Source: an uncultured Oscillospiraceae bacterium (GTDB lineage: Bacteria > Bacillota > Clostridia > Oscillospirales > Ruminococcaceae). From it: DNA of 64,000 nt. Under the pieces are notes generated by a model that ran no database searches, had not been told where the DNA came from, and worked only from the letters and a program-made list of their open reading frames with translations. Location: positions 46,027 through 110,026 of the forward strand of contig CAKSDC010000004.1 in NCBI GenBank assembly GCA_934444765.1, written 5' to 3'. The number at the start of each line of letters is the position of its first letter. Within the stretch, counting starts at the first letter, position 1. Shown in pieces: positions 59,991 through 64,000 of the stretch. Position numbers and translations under genes: made by a program.

Positions 59991-62567
59991 TTGAATAAAC
60001 TAAAAGTTATAAGCAACAAAAGACGAAAAGCCTCTAAAATGGAAACACAGTCTATAGAAAGCGGTTTGACCATAAAAAATAAGATTAAAGTATCTTGTAA
60101 CCACTTGGACAATAGAGTTAATACTATAATATTAATAGTACTAACCCTATTAGGAGTATTTGGAACTATATCTTCATTTTTGAGTATGTTCGATATAGTA
60201 GTAATACACACATACGTAGTACTATTTATACTGATATTCTTTGGAATATTTACGACGGCTTCTATATTGCCCACTAAGTACACTACTTTGATACTAATTC
60301 CTGTGGCTTTGATACTGGGTTACACGTTCTACGACTACTACCATGAGTTTATTTTGGGATTTAAAGTAGTATCTAACTACATAGCCAAAGCAGTATACGA
60401 AACGGGTACGTGGTTTAAGTATTACGAAATTCCTAATAACGTGTACGAACCTACCTATTCTACTATATTTATAGTATTCTGTTCTGTACTTATAGTGTTT
60501 TTGATATGCTTTTTTACTCTAAAAAAGCTATCATGTATAGCAGGATTTATAGTAACTTTTCCTTTTATAGAATGTGGTATCTACTTTGGATTAGTACCTA
60601 ACTACTTAGCGATATTCTCATTAATATGCTATTGGATAGCTCTACTTAGTATAGAACTTTCAGGATACAAAAATACTAAACGTTCAGTAGGATTTGTTAG
60701 AGTGGGAAACTCATTCTATGCAAAGTCGGATAATACTTTCAAGATATCCTCACATATAGGACTATCTTCTATAATCATGTGTATAGTATGTGCTTTGCTA
60801 TCTATACTTATAGTATTAGGTTCTAACTATACACGTTCCAAAAGAGCAGACGCTATTAGAAATAGTGTAGTAACCGCTATAGAAGACTACTCTTTTGAAG
60901 ACGCTCCTTACCTACTATCAAGACTGGGAAACGCACTCTTTCCTAACAACGGAACGTTCAATGGTATGTTGGGTCAAAAAGATACTATAACGTTTAAAGG
61001 TAAAGATAAACTTACCATAACTGCCGATACTACTTTAGAAGGTGACCTATACTTAAAAGGTTATGTAGGTTCGGAATATACTGGTCAAAGTTGGGATAAG
61101 CTATCTAATAGACTATATAATAATACGCTATTCCAAGGCTTTGAACAGAACGGTATATACCCTCAAGATATACCTTATATGGCTCTATACGATGCCTTAC
61201 CTACTACTACTATAGATATAAAACCTAATAACAAACATCAGTCTATGGCGTTTATACCGTATCTGGCTAACACTCTTTCGGACTATCAACACGTAGACGA
61301 TATCACCGTAAAGGTCAACGACAAAGGAGAATATTCTTTCGACGCACTAACTTGGGATAACTCTCAAGCTAAAGGAATATTTAATGGTGGATTTGAAACT
61401 TCAAATATATCTAACTACGATTACGATACTTACTATGCTTTTGCTCAAAAATATTACTTACAACTTCCAGATAATGAGGCTATGGACGATGTCAAGTCTA
61501 TACTAAGTGAATGTCTTGAAGAAGCTGGTTACACTCCCGATGTGGAACAGAATAAATATATTCCATTTTCGGACTACTATGAACACCTTAAAATAGTTAC
61601 TGACTATCTATGCAACCATTATGAGTATACCCTCTCCCCTGGTAAAACTCCTATAGGTACAGACTTTGTAGACTACTTTCTATCGGAAAACGATAGCGGT
61701 TACTGTAGTCACTTTGCGTCTGCCGGCGTGGTAATGCTAAGAATGTTAGGCATTCCTGCAAGATATGTAGAAGGTTATTACGTCCCTCAAAGCGAAATAA
61801 CCCTAAACGATGACGGAACTACTTCCATAACCGTTAAAGATAACATGGCTCACGCTTGGGCAGAAGTGTATATATATAAGATAGGTTGGATACCTTGGGA
61901 CTTTACCCCTGGTTACAACGGCAATCCTGATAAAAATGACGCTTCCGAAGTACAAGCCCCTGAAGATGAAAACTCTAACCAAGATACTCAAACTGAAACT
62001 TCCGAAGTTACTACTACCGCTCCAGTAGAACCTCAAGAAACCGAAATGACTACCGACGTTACTACTAACGTTCCAGAAAATCCTCCACAAGATACTCAAC
62101 CACAAACTCCACCTCCTACGCACAAAGACTACTCTAATCTACTAAGAGTATTAAAAAACTTCTTGATAGTGGCTATAATAATAGCGTTGGTAATATACGG
62201 TATATTCTATCGTAGGAAGTATATATTACTACATCGCACCGAAAAGATTAACGGTGAAGACTACAAGGTCTCGATACTAACCTGTTATCACTACTGCATG
62301 GAACTATTTAAGTACGTTAAAATGCCTCGTAACAGATATACTCATCACACAGAATACGCTCAAAAAGTAGAAGACTCTTTAGACTACGCTAAAGGATTTT
62401 CTAAAGTTATGGATATAGTACTTAAAACAGAACTAAGTGACTTAGAAGTTCTACCAGAAGACCAAAAGCTCGTTAGTGAATACACTATTAAACTCGCAGA
62501 GAGTATATATAATATTCAAAATAGACCTAACCAATTGATTATGAAGTACATTCTATGTTTAATATAA
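59991..62567 (+). CDS. transglutaminase-like membrane protein (TgpA type)
   Basis: An 858-residue protein. About six N-terminal membrane segments (roughly 38-290), a large extracytoplasmic region with a transglutaminase-like domain (Cys572 in SGYCSHFA, His621 in MAHAWAEVY, Asp637 in PWDFTPGY form the triad), a Thr/Pro/Glu linker (about 655-710), one further TM (about 720-738) and a cytoplasmic DUF4129-like tail. Extracellular cysteine-protease or transamidase chemistry is inferred from the intact triad. TTG start at 59991 after AAGGTGGTG. Confidence 0.92.
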   Translation: MNKLKVISNKRRKASKMETQSIESGLTIKNKIKVSCNHLDNRVNTIILIVLTLLGVFGTISSFLSMFDIVVIHTYVVLFILIFFGIFTTASILPTKYTTLILIPVALILGYTFYDYYHEFILGFKVVSNYIAKAVYETGTWFKYYEIPNNVYEPTYSTIFIVFCSVLIVFLICFFTLKKLSCIAGFIVTFPFIECGIYFGLVPNYLAIFSLICYWIALLSIELSGYKNTKRSVGFVRVGNSFYAKSDNTFKISSHIGLSSIIMCIVCALLSILIVLGSNYTRSKRADAIRNSVVTAIEDYSFEDAPYLLSRLGNALFPNNGTFNGMLGQKDTITFKGKDKLTITADTTLEGDLYLKGYVGSEYTGQSWDKLSNRLYNNTLFQGFEQNGIYPQDIPYMALYDALPTTTIDIKPNNKHQSMAFIPYLANTLSDYQHVDDITVKVNDKGEYSFDALTWDNSQAKGIFNGGFETSNISNYDYDTYYAFAQKYYLQLPDNEAMDDVKSILSECLEEAGYTPDVEQNKYIPFSDYYEHLKIVTDYLCNHYEYTLSPGKTPIGTDFVDYFLSENDSGYCSHFASAGVVMLRMLGIPARYVEGYYVPQSEITLNDDGTTSITVKDNMAHAWAEVYIYKIGWIPWDFTPGYNGNPDKNDASEVQAPEDENSNQDTQTETSEVTTTAPVEPQETEMTTDVTTNVPENPPQDTQPQTPPPTHKDYSNLLRVLKNFLIVAIIIALVIYGIFYRRKYILLHRTEKINGEDYKVSILTCYHYCMELFKYVKMPRNRYTHHTEYAQKVEDSLDYAKGFSKVMDIVLKTELSDLEVLPEDQKLVSEYTIKLAESIYNIQNRPNQLIMKYILCLI

Positions 62568-62576
62568 CATACAAAA

Positions 62577-62607
62577 TATCGGAAGTGTAACTGCTACACT
62601 TCCGATA
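62577..62607 (+). terminator. terminator of the moxR operon
   Basis: TATCGGAAGTGTA (62577-62589) pairs perfectly with TACACTTCCGATA (62595-62607), 5-nt loop. Confidence 0.8.
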
Positions 62608-62620
62608 CTATTATATATGC

Positions 62621-62652
62621 AAAAAAGAAGTCCCCTAATTTGGGGACTTCTT
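62621..62652 (-). terminator. terminator of the Thr-repeat protein gene
   Basis: AAGAAGTCCCC (62625-62635) and GGGGACTTCTT (62642-62652); on the minus strand followed by a U-run from the A6 at 62621-62626. Confidence 0.88.
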
Positions 62653-62672
62653 AATATTATGTCTTATCTGTA

Positions 62673-64000
62673 TTAGTCTTTCTTTTTCTTGGATACTAAC
62701 ATCATAGATACTGCTATCATAATGCCAGCTACCGCAGTAGTTATACCACCGTCAGAAGTATTAGCACTACCCTTAGAAGTACTATTAGTAGTAGTCATCT
62801 TGGTGGAGTCTGTAGACTTAGTAGTATTAGTATTAGAAGTTATAGTCTCATTAGTAGTAGTTTCAGTAGTGGTATCTTCACTTGTAGTAGTAGTTGTTGT
62901 TGTAGTATCTTCACTTGTAGCAGTAGTAGTAGTTGTAGTGTCTTCACTGGTAACTGTAGTAGTAGTTGTAGTATCTTCACTTGTAGCAGTAGTAGTAGTC
63001 GTAGTGTCTTCACTGGTAACTGTAGTAGTAGTCGTAGTATCTTCACTGGTAACTGTAGTAGTAGTTGTAGTATCTTCACTTGTAGCAGTAGTAGTAGTCG
63101 TAGTATCTTCACTTGTAGCAGTAGTAGTAGTTGCTATTGTAGTGGTGGTCTCTGTTGGAACTGTAGTAGTAGTTGCTGTTGTAGTGGTGGTTTCTGTTGG
63201 AACTGTAGTAGTAGTTTCTGTAGTTGTGGTAGTCTCTGTTGGAACTGTAGTAGTAGTTTCTGTAGTTGTGGTGGTTTCTGTTGGAACTGTAGTAGTAGTT
63301 TCTGTAGTTGTGGTAGTCTCTGTTGGAACTGTAGTAGTAGTTGCTGTTGTAGTGGTAGTCTCTGTTGGAACTGTAGTAGTTGCTGTTGTAGTGGTAGTCT
63401 CTGTTGGAACTGTAGTAGTAGTTGCTGTTGTAGTGGTAGTCTCTGTTGGAACTGTAGTAGTTGCTGTTGTAGTGGTGGTCTCTGTTGGAACTGTAGTAGT
63501 AGTTGCTGTTGTAGTGGTAGTCTCTGTTGGAACTGTAGTAGTAGTCTGTTTAGTCGTAGTGGTCTCTGTTGGAACTGTAGTAGTAGTCTGTTTAGTCGTG
63601 GTAGTCTCTGTTGGAACTGTAGTAGTAGTCTGTTTAGTCGTGGTAGTCTCTGTTGGAACTGTAGTAGTAGTCTGTTTAGTCGTGGTGGTTTCGGTTGGAA
63701 CTGTAGTAGTAGTCTGTTTAGTCGTGGTAGTCTCTGTTGGAACTGTAGTAATGGTAGTGCCTGTAGTAGTTTCAGTATCTTCGCCGAAGTCTGAACCTGT
63801 ATTGATGTTTCCAGAAGATACGTTTCCGCTACCAGAACCACTATCTATAGTAGTTCCAGTTGGAACTGTGGTAGTAGTAGTTGTAGTAGTTGTAGTTTCG
63901 GTTGGAGTTGTTGTAGTAGTTCCTGTAGTAGTTGTAGTTTCGGTTGGAGTTGTTGTAGTAGTTCCTGTAGTAGTTGTAGTTTCGGTTGGAGTTGTTGTAG
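62673..64000 (-). CDS. Thr-rich repeat surface protein, N-terminal part outside window
   Basis: One uninterrupted minus-strand frame from the right edge to TAA at 62673 (at least 441 residues). Read N to C: TTTPTETTTTTTT repeats; a short non-repetitive Gly/Ser segment (GSGSGNVSSGNINTGSDFGED, 63760-63845); about 14 copies of a 13-14 residue unit (TVPTETTTT with variants KQTTTT, ATTTT, ETTTT); a TTTTTSEDTTTT block; then STSKGSANTSDGG, one hydrophobic helix (ITTAVAGIMIAVSMMLV) and the tail SKKKKD. The helix plus basic tail suggests membrane or wall anchoring, but no LPXTG is present. It is probably the stalk of a large extracellular protein. Confidence 0.85.
   Translation of the reverse strand, partial: TTTPTETTTTTGTTTTTPTETTTTTGTTTTTPTETTTTTTTTTTVPTGTTIDSGSGSGNVSSGNINTGSDFGEDTETTTGTTITTVPTETTTTKQTTTTVPTETTTTKQTTTTVPTETTTTKQTTTTVPTETTTTKQTTTTVPTETTTTKQTTTTVPTETTTTTATTTTVPTETTTTTATTTVPTETTTTTATTTTVPTETTTTTATTTVPTETTTTTATTTTVPTETTTTTETTTTVPTETTTTTETTTTVPTETTTTTETTTTVPTETTTTTATTTTVPTETTTTIATTTTATSEDTTTTTTATSEDTTTTTTVTSEDTTTTTTVTSEDTTTTTTATSEDTTTTTTVTSEDTTTTTTATSEDTTTTTTTTSEDTTTETTTNETITSNTNTTKSTDSTKMTTTNSTSKGSANTSDGGITTAVAGIMIAVSMMLVSKKKKD
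62840..64000. repeat. tandem 39-45 bp Thr-codon repeats
   Basis: Units such as GTTGGAACTGTAGTAGTAGTTGCTGTTGTAGTGGTAGTCTCT (plus strand order) recur throughout, in lengths of 39 or 42 bp and always multiples of three, preserving the coding frame. A second family with TCTTCACTTGTAGCAGTAGTAG occupies 62870-63130. Prone to copy-number change and misassembly. Confidence 0.9.

Noticed and set aside
62840..63112. Minus-strand Leu-rich ORF
   Set aside because: Another alternative frame of the same repeats; no ribosome site and simple-codon composition.
63134..63841. Minus-strand ORF of Gln/Leu/Pro repeats
   Set aside because: It is a shadow frame of the Thr-codon repeats; the Thr frame is open through the whole region and ends in a sensible TM-KKKKD tail and terminator, whereas this one stops without one.
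62860..64000. Possible CRISPR-like array
   Set aside because: Units are contiguous coding repeats without unique spacers, and lengths are multiples of three.

Overview
The window reads as a chromosomal segment of a low-G+C, spore-forming-lineage Clostridia bacterium, most likely Oscillospiraceae/Ruminococcus-like. The evidence is an intact spoIIAA-spoIIAB-sigF operon, a SCIFF six-cysteine peptide with its radical-SAM maturase and a TIGR04086-type membrane neighbour, strong AGGAGG ribosome sites with frequent TTG/GTG starts, and long Thr-rich linkers in surface proteins. I see no rRNA, tRNA, CRISPR array, transposase or phage gene. Almost all the sequence is protein-coding, and most operons have near-consensus SigA promoters (TTGACA/TATAAT-like, 17-bp spacing).

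Layout. 1-6.3 kb: the 3' part of a HisJ-type PHP phosphatase, then a mostly co-directional run: Lrp/AsnC regulator, class I aminotransferase, ispE, HD hydrolase, folP, folB-folK fusion, folA. 6.4-11.8 kb: pgcA, a HATPase regulator, a membrane-anchored unknown protein, lysA and a YigZ/IMPACT protein. 11.9-16.9 kb: rpmE, then a five-gene minus-strand operon of three TerD paralogues, a beta-helix-like/TerD fusion and a DUF815-type AAA ATPase. 17-20 kb: an unknown protein, a small membrane protein, a D-2-hydroxyacid dehydrogenase and proB. 20-24 kb: a YhaO/SbcD-like nuclease and a YhaN/SbcC-like partner whose ATPase motifs are degraded. 24.2-32 kb: a TerY-type vWA protein, a PP2C phosphatase and a kinase (the known TerY-P triad), a PMCA-type Ca2+ ATPase, and two tandem copies of a small gene. 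32-38.6 kb: yifB/comM-like, HAD phosphatase, rodA/ftsW-like, guaA, MFS transporter. 38.7-47.2 kb: rpoB-rpoC. 47.2-50 kb: an OmpR-type two-component system with an extraordinary Asp/Tyr/His-rich sensor. 50-53.6 kb: SCIFF locus, yajC, YczE-like protein. 53.8-57.6 kb: spoIIA operon, feoA-feoB. 57.8-62.6 kb: MoxR-DUF58-transglutaminase operon. 62.7-64 kb: the C-terminal part of a Thr-repeat surface protein that runs off the window.

How it works together. The largest coherent theme is a Ter-type stress/signalling system spread over 12-32 kb: Ca2+-binding TerD proteins, an AAA ATPase, a vWA/PP2C/kinase triad and a Ca2+ pump, with a nuclease-like SbcCD pair between the two halves. Most other blocks are housekeeping: folate and isoprenoid synthesis, transcription, sporulation, iron uptake.

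The most unusual points are the apparent complete absence of GATC across the 64 kb, the catalytically degraded SbcC-like ATPase beside an intact nuclease, the 415-bp tandem duplication whose coding part has diverged while its non-coding part is unchanged, the beta-helix/TerD fusion that lost the TerD calcium loop, and the sensor kinase ectodomain.
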